Below, piece by piece: positions 54,511-64,000 of a stretch of 64,000 nt of DNA; positions within the stretch are counted from its first letter, which is position 1, and every line of letters starts with the position of its first letter. The notes beneath the pieces were generated by a model. It was not told where the DNA came from. It searched no databases and saw nothing but the letters and a program-made list of their open reading frames with translations. This DNA comes from Branchiostoma floridae (taxonomy: Eukaryota; Chordata; Leptocardii; Amphioxiformes; Branchiostomatidae). The stretch covers positions 147,247 to 211,246 of the forward strand of contig NC_049992.1 in assembly GCF_000003815.2 (NCBI RefSeq), written 5' to 3'. The position numbers and the translations under genes were made by a program.

Positions 54511-54889
54511 GGCAGCAGGACTTCTCACCGAATGACTTGCACGCGGTGTTTCGACGTTTTCGCATACGAAATGCAGACGTAATGTCATTTGATTGTCTCG
54601 TTGCGTCTATCCCACTGCTCGCAAGAAACTGTTCAGATTAGCATAACTTGCGAGATCAGAGCCTTTGATGCCATGTTTGAAGTCAGAATAAACAGCGTTT
54701 GAAAAGCTAAGACAATTAACCCGTGCTGTTTTCGTGAAAACAGTTTTTTTTCAGTTTCAACTAATCGGGGACGTCACAGATATTTTCAGGAGAACAGAGT
54801 TTCAACTAAGGGGTAACCCGCATATACATTGTTTTGGTGAGACAAGGCTGTTGATAAACCGTCTCGAAATGTATCAGATCTTTTGATAT

Positions 54890-55450
54890 TCTTTCAGGGA
54901 GCTGTCCATGACCTAAATGCCTTCCAATGATTTTAATAAACTATTATTGGCCTACAATGCCTTCCAATGACCTTTCTATCACCACAAACGTATTTCAATG
55001 ATCTCGAAAGACTTCCCATGAGCTTCAAGATCTTGCGATGATCTCTACGGTCATTCAATGATCCATCTAGGTCCTCCAATAATCTTTTAGTCACCCATGA
55101 GTCAGGGTCGCTTGTGGGTATCAAACTTCTTACTCCTGATGAGGAAATGGGACCTTCCTATTTATGCTACCTTAAAGACATTGCATAGTCTCTCTAAAAA
55201 CATATTTCCTCCATAAGATACCTTCCAGTGGTCGATCAATCATCTCCAAGGCCTTCGAATTATCTTTCAACGATCTCCATGTTTTCATTAACCTTCAAAG
55301 TCTTTCAATGATAATGTATTCCTATGATCTCCAAGGGTCGTTCAATTGTCTCAAAGGTCTTTCAATGGTTTTTAATGGTCTTTCAATGGTCTTCTACAAC
55401 CTTGTAGATCTTCCAATGACCTTTAGTAACCCATGAGTCAGGGTCGCTTG
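54890..55450. repeat. degenerate TTCAATGATCTCCAAGG minisatellite
   Basis: Variants of CTTCCAATGACCTT, TTTCAATGGTCTT and TTCAATGATCTCC recur irregularly across about 550 bp. Two longer copies of ACCCATGAGTCAGGGTCGCTTG end near 55115 and 55451. The unit length is irregular. Confidence 0.65.
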
Positions 55451-57078
55451 CCTGTTTTTCAACAGTCCGGGTCTCCTGTGAATATCTATTTGGCCATGCT
55501 GATTCTATTACATGGATGACATCTGCGAGCGCATCAATTTTCATCCGCAAAAAAATGTTTCCGACCATACTGTAAATCGCACAAAGCAGCTGCAAAATGA
55601 GAAAATTCATACCGCTTATTGTTATTAGATATCTTTTATTCAAATTAGTTCAAAATATTACAAAACCCACATGGTAACTTGTCCGTGAAATTGGCTATAC
55701 TGTAACACTCAAACAATGCATTAATGATGTAGTAAGCAAATAGTGCTGAATATATTATGAATTGAGCAACCTCACAATTTTGTTGACATCTTGGTTTTCC
55801 GTTCACAGAAAATAATCATAATATTCAAAAAGTTAGATTAAGTGTGATATACATAACTCTATATTTGATTGAAACATCATTAAGATCAGTAATGCATTTG
55901 TGCAAAATTCGATATTGTAAACGTTTAGTTATCCAGGTAAACAATAGTCAAAGCAATTTAATCTCTACAACTGGATAAGATACGGAGATTACTTCTGGAT
56001 GTTTTGAGTGACATCCATCACTCTTCCTCTGTGTCACTAGAATAGACTGGCAGAATACAAGTACAGCTAACTGGAAAATTCAGTTGAACATGTCAAATTC
56101 ATTGATTATAACTCGTGAGGATCGTTTGCAAATGTCACTCAAATGTAAATGTTTTGATTGCTCTGCCATGTCCAGCAGTGACTCTTGAAAAGTATGGTAA
56201 CAGCAAATGCTAAAGTCATCTTAGAAAGTCTCACAGCATCGAACATGTAGACTGCGACTGTCTGCTTCTCACTAGTAAAAAGAACTCCTAACAGTAATAC
56301 TAACAGAATTTGAGTGTTTCATGCAAAACCTTAAGTTGTATCGTAAATGATATGAGATTAAAACTAGATCGCTTCTGCTACATTGCGATCAACATTGACA
56401 ACATTCTCCATTTAAACTCTGGTTTCATAAACCCTACTAGGTACATGCATTTGTTTGACTTGAAGGTGCACTCAAGCTGCAATTAGATAAGTGTTTTCTT
56501 CTCTTTCTTCAACCCTGAAACCCTGTCACACATAGCTGTCTTCTGTTCCCTGATTCTCCGGACTATGGTTGGGAGTTAGTCGTGAGCAGGGCCATCTGTT
56601 GTTGGGAGTTGGTCGGCGAGGGTGCCTACTTGTCTGTAAAATCGTCTACTGCGCCAGCCAGCTTTTCCGATGGTCAGCCTTGTTCCCCTTTACCTTCTCC
56701 TAATTAAGAAGAGTATGTAATGAATGCAATATACGAGGCTAAATACTGACATTACAGCGAAGAAACATACTTTATACTAACAAACTTTCCTCAGCTTCAT
56801 CAATGCATCTATACAGTCTTGACTTCAACAAAGTCAAAAACTTTCATTATGTGTTTAGAAAAACAAAGGTGTATAACTATAAGCACGGCCAACTTTAAAT
56901 GCATAAATAAAACATTTACTCATAGTCCCACGTTGTTCCAAAGTATGTGCCAACCACATACATCTGGATTATTACTAATATGCCTAATTAAGGCCACAGC
57001 AAGTAAACTGACATCCTATGCAGAGTGCAAAAATAATGAGATAAAAAAGAAGACGGAGGTTTGTCGAGGATTGAGGTC

Positions 57079-57164
<86 letters not shown>

Positions 57165-57469
57165 AAAATAACTAAAAATGGCTGGAAATTATGCAAATTA
57201 GGAGGTCATTTGCATAGTTAGTGAGAATATTTGATCATAGCATTTTTGTCCATGTATCTTTGTTCTGACAAAGTTTGTGAAAGTCATTTCCTTGGGCAGA
57301 ATTACAAACGGAAGTTCTGTTGCAGTACGAAGGAAAGTGGACATTGACCTTAGTTTTCCTCAGACCTGCCCACATACCACCCAGACATTCCCCTGAAGTT
57401 ATATGCTTATCACAAATAAATAGGCCACGAGACACACATTTTCATAGAGTAAATCATACTTTGTCTTAC
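55451..57469. other. intergenic stretch between the two membrane-protein genes
   Basis: No supported exon. It contains a (GT)n(GA)n tract at 57081-57163 and a weak copy of the dispersed repeat at 57300-57440 (GAAAGTGGACATTGACCTTA). It may hold the 5' region of the Link gene and 3' exons of the F5/8C gene that I cannot identify. Confidence 0.4.
57081..57163. repeat. (GT)n(GA)n compound microsatellite
   Basis: About 50 bp of GT followed by about 30 bp of GA. Confidence 0.95.
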
Positions 57470-59813
57470 CTGGTGGGACTCCGTAGAAGTTCAGTTCTCT
57501 GAGGTATGGCTGAAGCCCTTGTGGGTCTCAGTGACCAAGAACCTCCAGTACCGCGCTGTTCCCTGGACCCGCCGAACTCTTGCCGCTGGTCCGTCCCACC
57601 CGGCACGTTGGGAAAGGATGTGACGTCCGCCCAGCTGTACGGACNNNNNNNNNNNNNNNNNNNNNNNNNNNNNNNNNNNNNNNNNNNNNNNNNNNNNNNN
57701 NNNNNNNNNNNNNNNNNNNNNNNNNNNNNNNNNNNNNNNNNNNNTGGGACGTTTGCAACTGAAGGGCTGCAATGTCATGCCAGGGGTTTCCGTATTGGTC
57801 GATTGCGATGCGGGTCAGGGTTGCGGGCCCTGTTAGATCCAGAGCAATGTACCAGTTGTTGTAGTACTGTGGCACACCATGGGGGTTCCAGAATGTTGGG
57901 TAGCTCCCATCCAGGGCTTGAGCAGGATCACCTCCGCCGGTGTAGTCCACAACCCATGAGGAATCCAGTGCAAGCCAATCTCCTGGGGAGGGGGACGCAT
58001 TTCATTAAAGCTAAGGGCCCAACCCGCCGTACGTGCAAATACGTGCTGTTTACGTGCCAAAACGTGGGCAATCTTTTGGGATCCGTAAGTGGTAAGTACC
58101 GCCTCCGTACGAACTCGTAGGGAATTCGACGGATTTTGGAGCACGCAGACCCGCCGTAGAACTTTACGTACAGTCAAAACTTTGTGTTGCCGTGTTGACG
58201 TACTTCCTCCCTGCTCTTGCCAGTCGCTCCCCACGTTTTCAGAATTACTTGGCGGATGTGCCCCCCCCCCCCCCAAAAAAACGTACGGACAAATTGCACG
58301 TACGGCGGGTTGTGCCCTTAGCTTCTTTAAGGCTGCCTCACCGTCAACTAAAGTGCGCCGAAAATAACAACCTGCGCATGATTCACTTAAGTGCGACTTA
58401 TTTGATTTCTTTGACCTCAAAGAACTTCTAGACGTCTTTCCGCCATCTTAACACCAGAGAGCGTTGAGGAAAATTCACTTAACGCTGCGAAAGCCTCGAA
58501 ATCTTGAGCATCCCAATCTTGGGAGTTTTACTTTTACACATGTTGATATTCTCAATGTTTACCTTCACTTTCTCCTGTCAATGTGAGGACCACAACTGCA
58601 CAAAAGCAATTGGTCCCGATGGAGTATCTCCTGCCGCGCACATGGTAGAACCTCGAGGGCTTAGAGGCTTAGAGGCTTTATAGGCTTTATTTTCGCGTCC
58701 ATTAGCAGAGAGATACAAAAAGTAATGCCAAGAGTCTCATTTTTTCATCGAATGAGTCGAAATTTAGGACAAAGGTAGAGGCATATTGTTATTGTTATTG
58801 GATGGGCCGACTATTCTCTCTTGGCAGCCTGTGGCTGAATTGCGAGGAGCTTACAATAGGCAGGGTTCTGGAGGTTCTGGAGCGAGCTGCCATTCGGCGC
58901 CACTCAGGCGACCTCAATACAACAGAAATTGCCCCAGGTGCGGCCGAGGGACTGTAGGTTTTGAACCACTCACATCGCACCATCGCACGTGTGGCGGGTT
59001 CTTTAACGTGCCTGTGGTGTTGCTCTCCCCGGATACGGGACTTCCATTTTACGTCCTATCCGAGGGACGGCCCGAGTTGGAGCTAAGTACTTATTTTCAC
59101 CTGAGTAATGTAAGGAAGGCCGTGGAAAGTGTCTTTCCCAAGGGCACACGATCGGTGAAACGTCGCCGGATTCGAACTCGAGACCTCTCGGTCCCGAGGG
59201 AAAGACGCTGCCGCTGTGCCACGCGATCTCAAAAATATAAAAATATCTCAATTTGCTGTTGAATTTTTTTAATGCGCAACTGAGGTTACCCTCAGCTGTT
59301 CTTATACAAATCTTTTACACATATTTTATGAGATCGGTGTTAGAGTAAGGCTCCCCCGTCTGAGGTGGCCTCCCACGCTGTCTGTCCACTTGGAACGATC
59401 CATCCTCCTACGCACGGCCCCCAACGGCACTAGCTCACTGCCTGTTGGGGCCCTGCTGTCTGGTGGCCCACCAGCGGTTACTGTGAGCGTCGCCACAAAC
59501 CAGCTGTCAGCGCATCAGAGACTAGGCCTTTCTTGGCCTTTTTGTTTTCGAAAGAGATCTTGCAAAGGCCTGATTGAGCGCTGATTGGCTGATTCCCATA
59601 TAAGTGTAAGCTCATTAATGTTTCTAAGCCAGGGCGGTCAGTAACTGATCTGAGTGCTCCAGACAGCAGAGGTGACCACAAGGAGTTTCGACACGACTCC
59701 ATAGAGATTCAGTTCTTTATAGAAAGATATGAGAGGGTTTGACTTGTAGGTAGGCGTAGAAACACCAGCCCCAAAGTCGTGTAAAGTGCCTTATATATAT
59801 ATATATATAAGGC

Positions 59814-59886
<73 letters not shown>

Positions 59887-62800
59887 AAGGGCACAACGTC
59901 GATCCAGCACCATCAGGGATCGAACCCATGATCTTGCGTCCACTAGAGTAGTCATTATTTTCACTTGGCCGTATTGTAGATATGGTACGGAGTGAAAATA
60001 TTATATTCGTAATGTTTCTTCTTACTTCTTTCTTTCTCCTGTCAAATCTTCAAAGCGACTCATCTCCGTCGTTCCTGGACCAAATGACCTGATATTTGGC
60101 ACAGGGGTAGAGTGGGTCAATACCAATACCATTTTCTCCATTTTTTCATATCTGCTGATTTCATTAAGTTTTTTTTTTGGCAATTTGTTCTCTCCCCGGA
60201 TTCAGACAACAACTCGGACAGGCGCAGCCTTGAGGAGAGAGTCCGCCGGTCGCTGAAAAAGTTAAAAAGAGACAGCAAAGCCAAGGAGCTGGCCAAAGGA
60301 CTCTGGTCGGAGGCCAGCGAAGAGGAACGGGTTCCCACCGCGAGGGACTTGTGGGAGGACGACGACCTTGCTGACAGGGTAGATAAAACCCTGCATGAAA
60401 TCTTCGGAAAGAAACCGAGGACGCGTTTCTCCTCCCACCGGAAGGACCGGAAGGACACAAGCCCGTCCCCATCTCGCGCGCGGTCTCCAGACGCCGCTCG
60501 TTCACGCCGTCGCCCGAAAAACATCGATGATCTCCTCGGGAAACGGCCGGTCTCGTCACGGAAGCGTTCTTCCTCCAACTCGACAACGAGTCCCTCCATG
60601 TCCCGTTCACGGTAACCAGACGCTTCCCGACGCCGTTACAGCAATGGTCGCAAAGACCACCGACGCCGATACCGGTCCGTTCACTGCTGGCGGTACAGCT
60701 CGGACTCAAGATCTTCCTCTTCCCCACGCCACCGCCGAGGTAAGAAGAGTGGTCGCACTAAGACCATTAATGATTCTGCTTCCAGCTGGGTAAAAATCGC
60801 ATCTCCCCATCACCACGTTCACTTCCATGGCAAGGGTAAGAGGGTGACGGGAGCGTGACATATGACGATCTATCGACATCGATGTTTGTACACGGTTACG
60901 TCAAAAATCTCTTAGAGACCAAACACTTCCGTCGCTCTGTTCGGATCAGGCTCGAACATTTATCGGATCTGATGTTTGATGCTGCGTATTATGATCGGAA
61001 CATTGTTAGAGATATGCATGCTTCTGTGTTGTATGCTATGGAAAACAGCATACTTTTGTGGACTAGTGCCAAGAAGACTATAGCCAACACCAGGGAGCGG
61101 TCCTACGAAACGTTGACATTTCATCTGAAAACTAAAATGTAATGGAACATCTTGTTAATTTGTAGCTTAAGTAGAAATACGCGTAGATTTAGATTATACG
61201 TTATTTACCTTTTGATTTATCTATAAGTCTCATTTTCCTTCTTTGCTAAGTAAACAATTACGCATACCACTGCTTTACTTTGTTTGCAATTAGCCCTCGG
61301 GCATGAACTTGCAATAAAGATTATATTCTGTATCTGTATCTATATAGCCGGTATAACCGCCCTTCGGCGTAACACACCAGTTTCTGTATCTGTATCTATA
61401 TAGCCGGTATAACCACCCTTCGCCGTAACACACCAGCTTCTGTATCTATATAGCCGGTATAACCGCCCTTCGGCGTAACACACCAGCTTCTGTATCTGTA
61501 TCTGTATAGCCGGTATAACCGCCGTTCGGCGTAACACACCAGCTTCTGTATCTGTATCTATATAGCTGGTATAACCACCCTTCGGCGTAACACACCAGCT
61601 TCTGTATCTGTATCTATATAGCCGGTATAACCGCCCTTCGGCGTAACACACCAGCTTCTGTATCTGTATCTATATAGCCGGTATAACCGCCCTTCGGCGT
61701 AACACACCAGCTTCTGTATCTGTATCTATATAGCCGGTATAACCGCCCTTCGGCGTAACACACCAGCTTCTGTATCTGTATCTATATAGCCGGTATAACC
61801 GCCCTTCGGCGTAACACACCAGCTTCTGTATCTGTATCTATATAGCCGGTATAACCGCCCTTCGGCGTAACACACCAGCTATTGCATCTGTATCTATATA
61901 GCCGGTATAACCGCCCTTCGGCGTAACACACCAGCTTTTATTATGTGAATTTGTCCAACATGTCTCAAGAAAAGGACAGAGGCTGTAGATTCAAATGGAA
62001 TATAACGCAAACCCTCAACAGCACTTTCATTTCAGTCATATAACTCAATGTATTTAGCCCGTAATGGATATGCAATAAAGATCATTGTCACAAACGAACC
62101 TCCATTCTCTGCTCCCTTGGGGAGGTCGCTGTTTCCTGTCGGTAGTTCGGCAACAGCTTCTTCCAGCTGGATGCGAAGCTTCCGTTCATCCTGGGGGTCA
62201 GTGTTTCCTTTCGTTAGTTGGGCAACAGCTTCTTCCAGCTGGATGCGAAGCTTCCGCTCATCCTGGAGGTTCTTCCCAAATGACGATATCCGTGTCTGTA
62301 TGCTTTTCAGCAGGCCGGAGTGTTGTTCAATGGTCGCTCGTTGGTTCCCCAAGCCAGCGCCTTGAGTACGGTCGTCGTTCTTGCGTTGTTCCTCAAGGGT
62401 CGCTACTCGGTCTTGCAGAAGGTTTGCATGTATTGAGTGGTTCTTGCGCTGTTTCTCCAAGGTAGATACCTGTAGGAGACACATCGAGACCAGTCAGCCG
62501 CTAAAAAAGGGGCACAGTGACCTATGCAGACGTAGCGCTAACGGCTACTCCTCTAACATTTACCACCACCCACAGCACATTTTAACCAGGGACACTATTT
62601 CAATCTACTAATCTACAGATATCCTAGGGCCTAGGCTACGAATCTCGCTAGTTCGAATGGGGAGTTAGAGCGGCAATGTTTGGGAGCAATGTATAATCCC
62701 ACCCTGCACAGAAAAGGAGGCTTACTTTGTTGTACTTGGAATCGGTACGACAATTTACTCTTACGGTCTTACTGGGGGTTAACGTAAGACAAACCAAGCC

Positions 62801-63736
62801 TGGGAAGGAATGGACTGGGTGTTTAATCCTATAGCTTAGCAGAATTTTTCGCACTCGCGCATTAGTTTTGGGATTTCCAGAGGACCTCATCCGTTAAATT
62901 AAGTCAGTTTTACCTAATTGCTATTTAGCGTAGATACCTGGCCATTCAGGCGGCTGACCAGAGCAGATTGACTGCTGAGGCGTTTTTCAAGGGTTGATAC
63001 TTGGTCCCCGAGACGACTGTTACGTTCACGGTCGTTCTTTTGCTGGTTCTCCAGGGATGTTATGTGGTCTTCCAGAAGGATGTTTAGAGCTGAGTGGTTG
63101 TCAAGGCGGTCCTCAAGGGCGGACACTTTGTCTTCAAGACGACTGTTGTTCAACAGATGGTCAGCAGTCGATGCGTGGTTGTCTGGATGGTCGGCTTTTG
63201 CAGAATTGTTGTTGGGGTGTTCCTCAAGTAGAGATGTTTTGCCTTCCAGTCGACTTGTAGAGGATCGGTTATCTGTCTGTATCGAAAAAAAACGTATCGG
63301 TGTTGTTTTTCTTTATTGATTTGAACATGTTTTAGTTTTAGTAAGAATGATTCTACAATCAATGTATTCACTATCTTAAACACCAAAATTTGCTTTCTTA
63401 CCCATTACTTATTTCTTTTCTTTAATGACCTCCCAAAACACAGTTTTTAAATCTATCAAAAAGTAGCAGACTTTTCAAGAGAGTGTTTTAAACTGTTGCA
63501 ACTGTTGCATGGGAAAGTTTTGCTGTAAGTTCAAGACACACAGAAATAGCAACGAACCGGCTGAAGTCCTGGGTGTGGAGAGTTCAGATGAACCAGAATA
63601 ATGATCAACGTTGCCATGATGACAGTCATCTTGAAAACGCTAAACAGACGAGACCATGACACTTTCTCTGCCACCCAGCGGTAGGCACGGGTAAGACAGT
63701 CTCGGAAACCGTTCTCTTTCGAATTCGCTTCGTTGT
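57470..63736 (-). CDS. paralogous type II coiled-coil protein with F5/8C (discoidin-like) head, partial
   Basis: Minus-strand exons 63558-63736, 62938-63276 and 62100-62469 encode FRDCLTRAYRWVAEKV, a transmembrane helix (MTVIMATLIIILVHL), the sequence LNSPHPGLQP and a coiled-coil stalk (SRLEDKVSALEDRLDN, STLEKRLSSQSALVSRL) closely matching the Link gene. The N-terminal exons lie beyond the right edge. The stalk ends in phase 1. The next same-strand exon (57470-57982) starts in the matching phase and encodes an F5/8C-type fold (AQALDGSYPTFWNP, WYIALDLTGPATLTRIAI, then RYWRFLVTETHKG). That exon is cut by a 100-N gap, and after the gap its homology is spread over different frames. Joining the head to this stalk across a 4.1-kb interval is inference from strand, phase and paralogy. 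Confidence 0.6.
57645..57744. other. assembly gap (100 N)
   Basis: Exactly 100 N inside the F5/8C exon. Coding homology on its low-coordinate side is frame-broken. Confidence 0.99.
58006..58326. mobile_element. MITE with AAGCTAAGGGC termini
   Basis: AAGCTAAGGGCCCAACCCGCC at the left and GGCGGGTTGTGCCCTTAGCTT at the right are near-inverse, extended by CGTACGTGC on both arms. A poly-C/poly-A run lies inside. It lies just upstream (minus sense) of the F5/8C exon acceptor. Confidence 0.75.
58985..59232 (-). repeat. tRNA-headed SINE
   Basis: On the minus strand: GAGATCGCGTGGCACAGCGG (box A-like), GGTCTCGAGTTCGAATCCGG (box B-like), then a body shared with 2845-3095 and, in part, with the 5S-headed element at 46945-47172. 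Confidence 0.75.
59776..59960 (-). repeat. SINE copy interrupted by an (AT)n tract and hairpin
   Basis: Read minus: GATCATGGGTTCGATCCCTG (box B-like), GACGTTGTGCCCTTTG, then about 95 bp of AT dinucleotides, then GGCACTTTACACGACTTT. Within it AAAGTGCCTTATATATA and its exact inverse complement form a 36-bp hairpin at about 59785-59820. Confidence 0.75.
60180..61145 (+). pseudogene. retroelement gag-like remnant, probably DIRS/Ngaro type
   Basis: Two frames. The first (to 60615) is charged: EERVRRSLKKLKRDSKAKE, KGLWSEASEEERVP, then an Arg/Ser-rich tail. The second (60855-61142) reads FVHGYVKNLLETKHF, LEHLSDLMFDAAYYDRNIV and MHASVLYAMENSILLW, which matches the pattern of DIRS-like gag proteins (VxGYL..hLxelmeDaxxYgWxxVRxxHaxxLxxiExGxxxW). 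The frames are separated by shifts and no reverse transcriptase or recombinase follows, so it is a relic. Identification rests on this pattern only. Confidence 0.4.
61322..61935. repeat. 56-bp minisatellite, about 11 units
   Basis: The unit TCTGTATCTGTATCTATATA plus GCCGGTATAACCGCCCTTCG plus GCGTAACACACCAGCT repeats with few changes; some units lack one TCTGTA (50 bp). Near-identity implies recent expansion. It lies just 3' of CAATAAAGATTATATTCTG, the tail of another dispersed element. Spacers and units are one continuous repeat, so it is not CRISPR-like. Confidence 0.95.
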
Positions 63737-64000
63737 CTGAAACAATGGTGTGATGGTTCTATGTTATGTTACTATAGATGAAATGATGATACAATATGCT
63801 AAAAGAAAGATTAAAGATTTTGCAAGTAAATGCATAGTGTTATCCTTCACATGGTTTAGCATGACAAACTACTGCTCTGTTTATTCTTTATCAAACATAT
63901 TCATCTATATGGTGACCAGCACCCCGTTCTGTCCTGCCACTTGCTACTTTATGTACATTGTAACCTATGTTATTATAAATCATATGATAATACAATACTA
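63737..64000. other. right-edge intron sequence
   Basis: AT-rich. Should be intron of the F5/8C-type gene, whose N-terminal exons lie outside the window. Confidence 0.4.

Noticed and set aside
55383-55643. 86-codon minus frame with SDPDSWVTK, echoed at 54933-55124
   Set aside because: The shared segment is the duplicated CATGAGTCAGGGTCGC repeat flanking a minisatellite; no supported splice context.
57506-58120. 204-codon plus-strand frame across the gap
   Set aside because: Antisense of the F5/8C exon, bridged artificially by Ns.
61322-61935. CRISPR-like array
   Set aside because: Repeat units are contiguous with no unique spacers, and the genome is animal; it is a minisatellite.

Overview
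The window is animal genomic DNA. Genes are split into many short GT-AG exons, introns hold abundant miniature transposons, SINEs and minisatellites, and the recognisable proteins are metazoan: mitochondrial ALDH4A1, a Link domain, an F5/8C discoidin-like domain and kinesin-light-chain-type TPRs. The mixture of very large TPR proteins, phase-1 shuffled ectodomains and many MITEs fits a lancelet (Branchiostoma-like) best. That assignment is inference; no marker in the window proves the species. Three runs of exactly 100 N (25592-25691, 29772-29871, 57645-57744) are assembly gaps.

Layout. 1-4856: repeats only, including a 190-bp array split by a 1.6-kb TIR element and a Mutator-like MITE. 4857-38912: one minus-strand gene for mitochondrial delta-1-pyrroline-5-carboxylate dehydrogenase (ALDH4A1). 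Seventeen exons can be joined with perfect phase into 557 codons (the human enzyme has 563). Its 16.8-kb intron between 10254 and 27064 holds two plus-strand paralogous genes, 11429-18847 and 21019-25884. Both encode a TPR-like N-terminus, a polymerase-beta-type nucleotidyltransferase (NTase) domain and a long array of 42-residue TPRs. The next intron (27140-30089) is mostly a 26-bp minisatellite. 39487-43955: a divergent six-exon plus-strand gene for an unrecognised protein of about 229 residues, with a 1.5-kb TAA-flanked MITE in its last intron. 45460-54510 and 57470-63736 (running off the right edge): two minus-strand paralogous genes for type II membrane proteins with an 'RAYRWVA' juxtamembrane module, a transmembrane helix and a coiled-coil stalk. 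The first ends in a Link domain and has three YIYP motifs in its N-terminal tail. The second appears to end in an F5/8C domain. Between them lie a decayed LINE end, a DIRS-like gag remnant, SINEs and a 56-bp minisatellite.

How the genes relate. ALDH4A1 converts P5C/glutamate semialdehyde to glutamate in the mitochondrion and has no obvious functional tie to the genes inside it. The TPR-NTase pair and the Link/F5-8C pair are both recent-looking tandem duplications whose copies differ in informative ways: a frameshift, diverged linkers, a swapped ectodomain, presence or absence of an intron, and stalk length. They are the best candidates for undescribed biology here: a cytosolic nucleotidyltransferase-scaffold family and a coiled-coil receptor family with exchangeable extracellular heads.
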